A stretch of 64,000 nt of DNA from VRUE01 sp963704505 (GTDB taxonomy: Bacteria > Actinomycetota > Thermoleophilia > Solirubrobacterales > 70-9), in NCBI GenBank assembly GCA_963704505.1, contig OY969912.1, forward strand, positions 2,046,001 to 2,110,000, written 5' to 3'. The first letter of the stretch is position 1. Each line of letters opens with the position of its first letter. Both the position numbers and the translations under genes were made by a program. Positions 57,094 to 64,000 of this stretch are shown piece by piece. The notes under the pieces were generated by a model that was given only the letters and a program-made list of their open reading frames with translations, was not told where the DNA came from and did no database searches.

Positions 57094-57911
57094 CCCGCTT
57101 CTTCCGGGGCCCGCTCCCGCAGGGCCCTGGCGGTCGATCGATCGGCGGGAAAGAGGAACTCGATCGCCAGCTCGGAGGTGGTCACCTCGAACGGGGTGTC
57201 GAAGGTCGCGAACATGCCGAAGAAGGAGAGCTCTGCGCCGTCGTGGGTCCGTACCCGGACCGGTCCGAGCATCTCGGCACCCGTCATCCCGGATCCTGCA
57301 TCGCTCTCGGGCTCGGGGACCGGGTAGGTGGAAATCTCCTCGATCAGCGCGGCGAGCCGCTCGTCCCCGGTCGCGGCGAGCTGCCGCTCGAGCTGCCTCA
57401 GCCAGTGGGCGTGCCAGTCGCCGAGGTTCACGAACAACTGCCCGAAGCCACGCGGGTGGAGGCCGACCCGCATCACGTTGACCGGGGGCTCGAGCAAGGC
57501 GGGATCGATCTCGACGAACCCGGCCAGGGCGAGCATCGCGTCATTGGCGGCGACCATGTTCCAGACGCGGTCGACGGCGATGGCCGGGTAGGGCTCGTGG
57601 TCGGAGAGGACAACGTCGAGGGCCTCCCGCACCGGTGTCAGCTCCGGGTCGTCAAGGGTGCGTTCGGGAAACGCCGGGGCGTGTCCGGCGGCGAGCAGGA
57701 GGCGATTCTGCTCGCGGTAGGGGACCTTGAGCTGGTCGAGGACTCCGATCAGCATCTCGCGGCCGGGCTTCGACCGACCGGTCTCAACGAAGCTCAGGTG
57801 TCGGGCCGAGATGCCGGCATCGAGCGCGAGGTCAAGCTGGGTCATGCGCCGGCGCTCCCGCCACTGGCGCAGGAGCGCCCCGACCGAAGGCTGGGTTGGG
57901 GCCGTTGCCAT
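57090..57911 (-). CDS. XRE-family regulator with MmyB-like ligand-binding domain
   Basis: 273 residues. Helix-turn-helix at about 10-65 (MTQLDLALDAGISARHLSFVETGRSKPGREML). The C-terminal ~190 residues match the MmyB-like sensor domain: RVWNMVAANDAMLALAG, PPVNVMRVGLHPRGFGQLFVN and SFFGMFATFDTPFEVTTSELAIEFLFPAD. Such regulators bind a fatty-acid-like ligand and often repress an adjacent gene. A perfect 16-bp palindrome lies 38 bases upstream. The membrane-protein gene overlaps its stop. Confidence 0.92.
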   Translation of the reverse strand: MATAPTQPSVGALLRQWRERRRMTQLDLALDAGISARHLSFVETGRSKPGREMLIGVLDQLKVPYREQNRLLLAAGHAPAFPERTLDDPELTPVREALDVVLSDHEPYPAIAVDRVWNMVAANDAMLALAGFVEIDPALLEPPVNVMRVGLHPRGFGQLFVNLGDWHAHWLRQLERQLAATGDERLAALIEEISTYPVPEPESDAGSGMTGAEMLGPVRVRTHDGAELSFFGMFATFDTPFEVTTSELAIEFLFPADRSTARALRERAPEEAG

Positions 57912-57948
57912 CGCCTGGCGACTCTAGCCAGCGCCGCTGCGCCGGTCG

Positions 57949-57964
57949 ATTACCTCGAGGTAAT
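57949..57964. promoter_or_regulatory. Perfect 16-bp palindrome, likely operator
   Basis: ATTACCTCGAGGTAAT reads the same on both strands. It lies in the 80-base gap between the divergent XRE regulator (start 57911) and the exported-protein gene (start 57992), 28 bases before the latter. Position and symmetry suit a dimeric helix-turn-helix regulator, most simply autoregulation by the XRE protein. Confidence 0.6.
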
Positions 57965-57991
57965 GCCGCAGGCGGCACCTAGAATGGCCCC

Positions 57992-58642
57992 GTGAGGCGT
58001 TGGGGACGGGGACTTGGGATCGCGCTCGCGGTCGGATTGCTGGTCGTGTGCGGCGTGGCCGCCGCCGACTATTCCCTGCCGCCCGGCCCGAAGGTGACCG
58101 CTCCCGGACAGCGGGATTGCGGGGCTATCGAGCGTTTCGGGCAGCGATTCCCGGTCGAAGCGCAGGGGATCGGGTGCGGAGAAGCGAGGGGTCTGGCCGG
58201 CCGGCACGGCTGCCGGTTGCAGCTCCACAGGCAGTGGTCGTGCTTCTCCCTGCGCGAATACAGGCCGTTCGTCGTCTGGTTCCCGACCCATGACCTCTTC
58301 GCCAAAGCCGTGTACCCGGTGGTCGTGCTGCGCCGCTATCCCTGCTCGGAAGCGAATGTCACCCCGAGCCTGTTCGGGCTCGCCGAAAAGGGCTTCCCGA
58401 CCCGCCGGCAGATGCTCGCCGACGACGTCATCCGCTGCCGACTCCTCCGCACCGGGGCCGGCGTCGCCGAAGTGGAAGCTCTGCTCGGGCCTCCGGATGG
58501 CAAGGAACCGGGGAAGGGCCGTTTCTGGTTTATCTACGGTCTCGGCCCCGAGCGAGACTCGATCATCCAGATCGACCCCGAGCTGCTCGAAATCGAGTTC
58601 AGGGGCGGGCGCATGACCTCGATCTCGATGGTCCAGGGCTGA
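57992..58642 (+). CDS. Exported protein with SmpA/BamE-like C-terminal region
   Basis: 216 residues from GTG 57992 with a signal peptide or membrane anchor (about 6-25). Six Cys in the middle suggest disulfides. The C-terminal part AGVAEVEALLGPPDGKEPGK then YGLGPERDSIIQIDPELLEIEF follows the spacing of SmpA/OmlA-like lipoprotein folds. Function unknown. Glutamates favour GAA. Divergent from the XRE regulator, whose putative operator is upstream. Confidence 0.68.
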   Translation: MRRWGRGLGIALAVGLLVVCGVAAADYSLPPGPKVTAPGQRDCGAIERFGQRFPVEAQGIGCGEARGLAGRHGCRLQLHRQWSCFSLREYRPFVVWFPTHDLFAKAVYPVVVLRRYPCSEANVTPSLFGLAEKGFPTRRQMLADDVIRCRLLRTGAGVAEVEALLGPPDGKEPGKGRFWFIYGLGPERDSIIQIDPELLEIEFRGGRMTSISMVQG

Positions 58643-58643
58643 T

Positions 58644-59174
58644 CTAGGCGCGGCGCCTCGAGCGCATCCGCCTGACCCTGAGCCCCTGCAGCTTGTAGCC
58701 GAGACGGTCCATGCCGCTGTCGCGGGCCGGCAGAAGGGTCATCTGCCGGGCCACGTCGAGCATGTCCCAGAAAATCTGGTGGCGGCAGAGGAGGCCGTCC
58801 CGGATCTCGCTGCGATCCATGCCGTTGGTCACGATCGGCAATCCGGTCGGGGAGAGGACAGGTCTTCCCGGTAGAGCCAGGGGGCCCGTGAACGTTCCGC
58901 TGAAGCCGAACCAGCTGGCGATCACCTCGCCTCCCGGCGTCACCCAGACGTCGCGCTTCTCGAGGTGGAGGTCTGGGACGCCTCGCAGCGAGGCCCGGAT
59001 GGATGCCTCCACCTCGGCCTTCCCTCTCATCACCGGCACGGCCGATGAGGGGTCTTCATAGAGGACGTCCTCGGTCGTCAGATCGAGGATCGCCTTGACG
59101 TCGTGCGCGTTCCAGGCGACGTACCACCGCTCGAGGAGGTCTTCCGCTGCTTGCTCCGGGCCGCCGGCGTTCAT
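58644..59174 (-). CDS. SnoaL-like NTF2-fold protein
   Basis: 176 residues. LLERWYVAWNAHDVKAILDLTTEDVLYEDPS and VMRGKAEVEASIRASL are the SnoaL/limonene-epoxide-hydrolase-like opening; GGEVIASWFGFSGTFTGPL and a late RHQIFWDMLDVARQ complete it. The basic C-terminal tail (VRRMRSRRRA) is extra. Substrate unknown. Its stop is adjacent to the preceding convergent gene. Confidence 0.83.
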   Translation of the reverse strand: MNAGGPEQAAEDLLERWYVAWNAHDVKAILDLTTEDVLYEDPSSAVPVMRGKAEVEASIRASLRGVPDLHLEKRDVWVTPGGEVIASWFGFSGTFTGPLALPGRPVLSPTGLPIVTNGMDRSEIRDGLLCRHQIFWDMLDVARQMTLLPARDSGMDRLGYKLQGLRVRRMRSRRRA

Positions 59175-59196
59175 CTGTCCCGGGCAAGCCTATGGC

Positions 59197-59403
59197 TCAT
59201 CGTTTCGAGCGGCGTTCGCCGATATGCGTGATGCAGAGGACGACGAAGCCGATCAGGCAGATCAGGGAGGCAACCGAGAAGACGCCGGCCAGATAGAGGT
59301 GGGGCGAGCCGTTGGCTTCGAGATGGTCGAACATGGCCGCCAGGATCCGCAGCGCCAGGGCGGCCAATCCGAGGCGCAGCAGGAACATCAGGCTGATCAG
59401 CAC
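59197..59403 (-). CDS. Small two-span membrane protein
   Basis: 68 residues with two hydrophobic helices (about 2-20 and 38-60) and a basic tail (ERRSKR). No family recognised. It lies 22 bases upstream of the SnoaL-like gene on the same strand and may be co-transcribed. Confidence 0.58.
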   Translation of the reverse strand: MLISLMFLLRLGLAALALRILAAMFDHLEANGSPHLYLAGVFSVASLICLIGFVVLCITHIGERRSKR

Positions 59404-59465
59404 CAGCCAACCCTAGACAGCCGGGCGTCAGCGGGTCGCGGCCGAGCCGCGACCCGCACCAATCG

Positions 59466-61146
59466 TTACTTCGAGGAGCTGTTGTCGCGGCTGTTGCCGT
59501 GGCCGGCCTTGTGCTTCTTGTGGTGGCGCTTCTTCCTTCTGTTGCCGCTGGGGCCGGCCGGGCCGCGGTCTCCCTTGGCGCCCTTCGCACCCTTGGGACC
59601 CTTGCCGCCCTTGGCGCCCTTCGCTCCCTTGGCTCCAGCCGGACCCTGAGATCCGGTAGCGCCCGTGGCGCCAGTCGCGCCGAGCGTTCCCTGCGGGCCG
59701 GTTTGACCCTGCGCGCCCTGCTGTCCGGCGGCTCCGGGTTCTCCCTGGTCGCCTTTCGGTCCGGCAGGACCGGCAGGACCGGCAGGACCGGCGGGACCCG
59801 CAGGGCCCGCAGGACCGGCAGGACCGGCTTCGCCCGCAACGATCGTCGCCGAGGCGGCCGAGGTGATCGTCTGGTCGCCGACCGCGTTTTCGGCGGTCAG
59901 TTCACAGGCGACGGTCGAGCCGACATCAGCGGCAGTCGGGATGTAGATCGAGTCTGTCGCACCGGGAATCGGCTGTCCCCCGGTGATCCACTGGAAGGAC
60001 AGTTCGTCCGTTTCGTGGAAGCCGTGGGGGAGGCAGTAGATCGGCACCCCGGCCGTGGCGCTGCTGGTCAGGCTCACGGTTCCGTCGGGGGCGTAGACGC
60101 CTTCACCGCTGAGCGCCGCGGTCGTGACCGGGCCGCCGCTGTTGCTGATCACGAAGATCGACGCGCTTCGTTCGCCCGACTTGGTGGGCGAGAAGCCGAT
60201 CGTGACTTCGCAGGTGTCGCCCGGGAGCATGATCTGCAGTGAGCAGCCGTCTTCGGTCACCGGGAAGATCTGCGGCGTGCCGGAGATGATCAGCAGTCTG
60301 CTGCACCTGTAGCGGAGCGTCGCCGACGTTTTCGATCGTCACCAGTTCGTCCGGCGCCGACTGTCCGACTTCGACCGGGCCGAAATCGATCGAGCTCGGA
60401 TCAATCGAGACTTCCGGGCCTTTGAGGGCGGTTACTTCCAGCGGCAGCACGAACGGGTCTTCGGTCCCGTCATTCGCGATTTCGAGCTGTGCTTCGTAGG
60501 CGCCCGGGTGGGTCGGGGAGAAGGTGACGTACACAGAGCAGCTGCTGAACCAGAGAATCTGGCCTTCGGCGCAGCCGTTCGAGATTGAAAAGGCACCGGA
60601 GTCAGGGCCCGAGATCGAGACGGCGCCGAGTTCGACCCTCCAGACGGAGGAGTCGAAGACGTTGATCTGCTGCTGCTGGGGTCCGTAGAAGTAGGGCTGG
60701 GAGTTCCAGGTCGGCGCGTTCGCAGCGACCGTCCCGGTCCAGCCGTGGCCGACGACGGTGAAGCTTGTTTCGTTCGGCCCGCTGCCGTCTTCGTAGCCGA
60801 TTTCTACGGTCGCTTCGTCTTCGCCGGCCAGCGCCGGGTCGAAGGTGACGTTGAGCGCGCAGTTTTCGCCTTCGGCGACGATCGTCCCGACAACGCATTC
60901 GGAGCCCGGCGAGAGGGTAAAGGCCCCGCCGCCGGTGTCGATCGAGACGATTTCCGCGGCTTCGTCGCCTTCGTTGTGGATCTTCACCGTTTCGCCCGGG
61001 GCTTCCCCGTGGATGTCCGCGTCGGGGAAGCTGACCGATCCCGAATCCGGCGTCAGCAGCGAAGCCGCCGAGGCAAAGGCGGGCAGGGCCAGAAGGGCGA
61101 CCGCGGAGATGAGGGCGGCGGTGAGGATGCGGCGGGCAGAAGGCAT
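59466..61146 (-). pseudogene. Exported choice-of-anchor/ASH-domain protein with collagen-like tail, interrupted by a +1 frameshift
   Basis: About 560 residues if repaired. ATG 61146 gives a signal peptide (LISAVALLALPAFASA). Two or three ASH/choice-of-anchor-D-like repeats follow, with SFPDADIHGEAPGETVKIHN and SSIDFGPVEVGQSAPDELV. At 60297 an extra A on the coding strand breaks the frame inside the third repeat: QVQQ is followed by LLIISGTPQIFPVTEDG only if one base is skipped. The downstream frame has an Ig-like domain, a collagen run (GPAGPAGPAGPAGPAGPKGD) and a Lys/His-rich tail (RRKKRHHKKHK). Domain continuity across the break argues for one original gene. Confidence 0.85.
59759..59830 (-). 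repeat. Short GGACCGGCA-type tandem repeat encoding Gly-Pro-Ala
   Basis: Nine-base units (GGACCGGCA and variants) are repeated about eight times and encode the GPAGPAGPAG collagen-like run of the frameshifted exported protein. Such repeats are prone to length change. Confidence 0.85.
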
Positions 61147-61264
61147 TTTGATGGCTCGGCTCTTTCGTTCGGGTGGACGGATCGTCGAGTCATCGGCAGC
61201 GCCGGCCGTTTGCTTGACGTGCTTTGACCAGTTGGGCGAAGCGAACCACCGGAGGGGTGACAAT

Positions 61265-62386
61265 GTGGACATGCGCGCACGCCTGACGCTCGCCCTCGCC
61301 GCCTTGCTCATCGCCCTCGCCCTGCCGGGCAGCGCGGAGGCGCTTTGGGTCGGTGTCCACGGCAACCGCCTGGTCGACCGCGACGGCGCCCCGGTCCGCC
61401 TGCTCGGGATGAGCCGCTCGGGCACCGAGTACTCCTGCCAGCAGGGCTATGGCTTCTTCGACGGGCCCAGCAGCGCCGCATCGGTCCGGGTCATGAGCTC
61501 CTGGCATGTCAACGCGGTGCGCCTGCCTCTCAACGAGACCTGCTGGCTCGGCATCAACCGCATCGCCGCGGGCCTCGGCGGCGACGCCTACCGGGCGGCA
61601 ATCCGCGCATACGTGAGTCGGCTCGAGCGTGCCGGCCTATATGTGGTCCTCGACCTGCATGTCGCGGCTCCCGCCGGTCACCAGGCGACCGGGATCATCC
61701 CGATGGCCGACGCCGACCACGCTCCCGACTTCTGGCGAAGCGTCGCCGCCACCTACCGCGACGATCGCGGGGTCCTCTTCGACCTCTATAACGAGCCTCA
61801 CGACGTCGGCTGGGGCTGCTGGGAGCACGGCTGTCAGATCACGGCGCCGCACGTCGGCTCCTATCGAGCCGCGGGCATGGCCGAACTGGTCGCCGCCGTG
61901 CGCTCGACCGGGGCCCGGCAGCCACTGCTGCTCGGCGGAATCGCCTACGCGCGCCGGCTCGACGGCTGGCTCGCCCATCTGCCGCCCGATCCGCTGCACG
62001 GCGAGGCCGCCTCCAATCACACCTATGACTTCGCCGCCTGCTTCACGGCCTGCCGGGCCGACCTGTCCCGGATATCCCAGCGACACCCGGTGGTCACCGG
62101 CGAGCTTGGCGAGGGCGACTGCCGCCACGACTACATCGACCCCTACATGCGCTGGGCCGACCGCCACGGCGTCTCCTACATCGGTTGGACCTGGGACACG
62201 CATGGCGGCTGGACATGCCGCAGCGGCCCGTCGCTGATCACCGACTACGACGGCACCCCGACTGGCTACGGGATCGGCTTCCGCGAACACCTGCGGGAGC
62301 TGTGGAAGAAATCGAAGGGGGCTGTCGATTTTCGCCCCGCCCGTTCGTCCAACGGTCAAATGCACACTCCGAAGGAGGAACCATGA
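61265..62386 (+). CDS. Glycoside hydrolase family 5 (cellulase-like), exported
   Basis: About 373 residues. GTG 61265 is placed 7 bases after GGAGGGG; ATG 61271 is also possible. Signal peptide about 5-22 (LALAALLIALALPGSAEA). The acid/base Glu is in VLFDLYNEPHDVGW and the nucleophile is probably Glu in PVVTGELGEGDC, with RLPLNETCW and HTYDFAACF also conserved. Six or more Cys suggest disulfides. Unlike the other exported proteins it uses mainly GAG. Its stop overlaps the YCII gene start (ATGA). Confidence 0.88.
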   Translation: MDMRARLTLALAALLIALALPGSAEALWVGVHGNRLVDRDGAPVRLLGMSRSGTEYSCQQGYGFFDGPSSAASVRVMSSWHVNAVRLPLNETCWLGINRIAAGLGGDAYRAAIRAYVSRLERAGLYVVLDLHVAAPAGHQATGIIPMADADHAPDFWRSVAATYRDDRGVLFDLYNEPHDVGWGCWEHGCQITAPHVGSYRAAGMAELVAAVRSTGARQPLLLGGIAYARRLDGWLAHLPPDPLHGEAASNHTYDFAACFTACRADLSRISQRHPVVTGELGEGDCRHDYIDPYMRWADRHGVSYIGWTWDTHGGWTCRSGPSLITDYDGTPTGYGIGFREHLRELWKKSKGAVDFRPARSSNGQMHTPKEEP

Positions 62387-62739
62387 AGTATCTGCTGCTG
62401 ATCCACCAGGGCACCACGCCGACCCCACGTACCGACGACTGGGACAACCTCTCCGGGGAGGAGCAGAAGTCGGTCTACGCCGCCTACAAGGAGATCAACG
62501 AGACGCCAGGCGTCACCCCCGGGGTGCCGATGAGCGCGCCCGAGACGGCGACCACCGTTCGGGTCGAGGACGGCAAGGCTCTGACCACCGACGGTCCCTT
62601 CGTCGAGACCAAGGAGGCCCTCGGCGGCTTCCTCACCTACGAGGCCGATGACCTGGACGCGGCGATCGCGCTGGCGGCGAAGATCCCCGCCGCCTCGATG
62701 GGCGGCTGGATCGAGATCCGGCCCTCGGAGACCTACTGA
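62383..62739 (+). CDS. YCII-related (DGPF) domain protein
   Basis: 118 residues from ATG 62383 behind GAAGGAGG. MKYLLLIHQGTTP and LTTDGPFVETKEALGGF (the DGPF motif) are diagnostic, and AASMGGWIEIRPSETY ends it. DGPF proteins are known genomic partners of ECF42 sigma factors, and such a factor follows here, overlapping its stop. Confidence 0.93.
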   Translation: MKYLLLIHQGTTPTPRTDDWDNLSGEEQKSVYAAYKEINETPGVTPGVPMSAPETATTVRVEDGKALTTDGPFVETKEALGGFLTYEADDLDAAIALAAKIPAASMGGWIEIRPSETY

Positions 62740-63935
62740 TCGAGCGGGTCTTCGAAGAGGAGTGGGGGAGGGTGCTCGCCTCGCTGGTCGGCTACCTCGG
62801 CGACTTCGATCTCGCCGAGGAGGCCGCCCAGGAGGCGTTCGCCGTCGCCGCCGAGCGCTGGCCGCGCGACGGCGTTCCCCCCAATCCGGGCGCCTGGTTG
62901 ATCGTCACCGCGCGCAACCGCGCGATCGATCGGATCCGCCGCGACCGCAATCGCCTCGAGAAGACGAGGCTCCTCGACCCGCCGGAGCCGATCGAGATGG
63001 AGTTCGAGCAGACCGAGTTCCCCGACGAGCGCCTGGAGCTGATCTTCACCTGCTGCCACCCGGCCCTCGCCGCCGAGTCGCAGGTGGCGCTCACCCTACG
63101 CACCCTCGGCGGCCTCGACACGGAGGAGATCGCGCGGGCCTTCGTGGTCCCCACGGCGACCATGGCGCAGCGGATCGTGCGCGCCAAAAAGAAGATCAAG
63201 GCAGCGGGGATCCCGTTCCGAGTCCCGCCGGACCATCTCCTTCCCGACCGGCTCGCGGAGGTGCTCGCCGTCGTCTACCTGATCTTCAACGAGGGATACG
63301 GCGGCCGAGGGGAGCTCGCCGACGACGCGATCCGCCTCGGCGCCGCCCTGGCCGAGCTGATGCCCGACGAGCCCGAGGCCCATGGCCTCCTCGCCCTGAT
63401 GCTGCTCAACGACGCCCGCAGCGAGGCGCGCTTCAGCGACGGGGAGCTGGTCCTGCTCGCCGATCAGGACCGAGCCCTCTGGGATGAGGAAGAGATCGCC
63501 GCGGGCCGCGTTTCCCTGAGTCGGGGGGCGGCGCTGCGTGGCTCAGGGCCCTACCTCCTGCAGGCGCGGATCGCCGCGCTGCACGTCGAGGAGGCGACCG
63601 ACTGGGTCAAGGTCGCGGAGCTCTACATGGACCTGGCGAGGCTGACCGGGTCGCCGATCGTCGAGCTCAATCGCGCGGTCGCGATCGCCGAAGCACGCGG
63701 GCCGGAGGCCGGGCTGGCAGCAACGGAAGGACTCGACCTCGACGGCTACCACCACCTACACGCGACTCGCGCCGAGCTCCTCCGCCGGCTCGGGCGAGCC
63801 TCGGAGGCCCGCACCGCATACAAGCGGGCCCTGGAGCTCGCCCATTCCGACTCCGACCGCGGCTTTCTCAGGCGCCGCCTCACCGAGCTCGGCCAATCCG
63901 ACGAGGGGGAGGACGGGGCGGCGATTCTGGGTTAG
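62736..63935 (+). CDS. ECF42-type RNA polymerase sigma factor with TPR-like C terminus
   Basis: 399 residues if it starts at CTG 62736, in a CTGA overlap with the YCII stop. No ATG, GTG or TTG lies upstream in frame, and the first standard start (GTG 62772) would cut off the conserved IERVFEEEWGR of region 2. Region 2 continues DFDLAEEAAQEAFAVAAERWP. Region 4 is LGGLDTEEIARAFVVPTATMAQRIVRAKKKI. The C-terminal ~200 residues (from LPDRLAEVLAVVYLIFNEGY) are the TPR-like extension of ECF42 factors. It likely regulates the DGPF and GH5 genes upstream (inference). Confidence 0.88.
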   Translation: MIERVFEEEWGRVLASLVGYLGDFDLAEEAAQEAFAVAAERWPRDGVPPNPGAWLIVTARNRAIDRIRRDRNRLEKTRLLDPPEPIEMEFEQTEFPDERLELIFTCCHPALAAESQVALTLRTLGGLDTEEIARAFVVPTATMAQRIVRAKKKIKAAGIPFRVPPDHLLPDRLAEVLAVVYLIFNEGYGGRGELADDAIRLGAALAELMPDEPEAHGLLALMLLNDARSEARFSDGELVLLADQDRALWDEEEIAAGRVSLSRGAALRGSGPYLLQARIAALHVEEATDWVKVAELYMDLARLTGSPIVELNRAVAIAEARGPEAGLAATEGLDLDGYHHLHATRAELLRRLGRASEARTAYKRALELAHSDSDRGFLRRRLTELGQSDEGEDGAAILG

Positions 63936-63960
63936 GCTGGCCCAGCAAAAGGGGAGAGAG

Positions 63961-64000
63961 ATGCCGTTCAAAAGCATCCTTTGCGGAGTCGAAGGGAACG
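63961..64000 (+). CDS. Start of a universal stress protein-like gene, cut by window end
   Basis: ATG 63961 with AAAGGGGAGAGAG upstream. Only 13 residues are seen (MPFKSILCGVEGN), which match the opening beta-strand of UspA-family proteins (often MFKxILCGVDGS). The call rests on this short similarity. Confidence 0.45.
   Translation, partial: MPFKSILCGVEGN

Noticed and set aside
1..64000. CRISPR array, rRNA, riboswitch or replication origin
   Set aside because: No regularly spaced repeats, no rRNA-like sequence, no recognisable riboswitch core and no DnaA-box cluster seen by eye on either strand.

Overview
The window is high-GC, gene-dense chromosomal DNA from an actinomycete-like bacterium. 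The best fit is class Thermoleophilia, order Solirubrobacterales. That placement is an inference from the DUF6458, DUF2630, GAP-family, MmyB-type XRE and ECF42 genes and from the many exported repeat proteins typical of the group, including two with the same leader style. There is no sign of prophage, insertion sequence, plasmid or CRISPR. The two tRNAs are isolated and nearly every interval over 50 bases lies between complete genes.

Layout: 1-8.3 kb holds the end of ilvD, a ferritin-like gene, a 24-residue membrane peptide, a formyl-THF cyclo-ligase-like gene, an L,D-transpeptidase, a Xer recombinase, a FliA/WhiG sigma factor, rnhA, a glyoxalase-fold gene, an amino-acid-type binding lipoprotein and tRNA-Gly. 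8.4-11.7 kb holds a PAP2 phosphatase, then a cluster of very small membrane and basic proteins behind a sigma-B-like promoter, then an EamA exporter. 11.7-20.2 kb is rich in exported repeat proteins (collagen-like, delta-60, Cys-pair propeller-like, PKD) around a DEAD/DEAH helicase. 20.2-24.9 kb holds small enzymes, a STAS protein, YbjQ, an M50-like protease and membrane proteins. 24.9-31.4 kb is the most interesting block: an MFS transporter fused to a cyclic-nucleotide-binding domain, divergent from an exported CSLREA/FecR-like protein that is translationally coupled to a CHASE2 adenylate cyclase. 31.4-43.8 kb holds a frameshifted flavin monooxygenase, an SDR, tRNA-Cys, GAP, ClC, LapA-like and MBL genes, a holin-phosphodiesterase fusion coupled to SulP, and a lipid kinase-PAP2 pair. 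44.5-51.2 kb holds a two-component system divergent from a lipoprotein-MacA-MacB-like operon. 51.2-64 kb holds a large LuxR (LAL) regulator, more exported proteins, msrA, an XRE regulator with a perfect 16-bp palindrome, a frameshifted choice-of-anchor/collagen protein, a GH5 enzyme coupled to a YCII/DGPF protein and an ECF42-type sigma factor, and the first codons of a universal stress protein.

Two cross-cutting observations. First, exported proteins use GAA for glutamate while neighbouring cytosolic genes use GAG, a contrast that is nearly absolute between some adjacent genes. Second, two genes carry single extra-base frameshifts, which points to either assembly error or recent decay. All family calls come from reading motifs; no database search was run.
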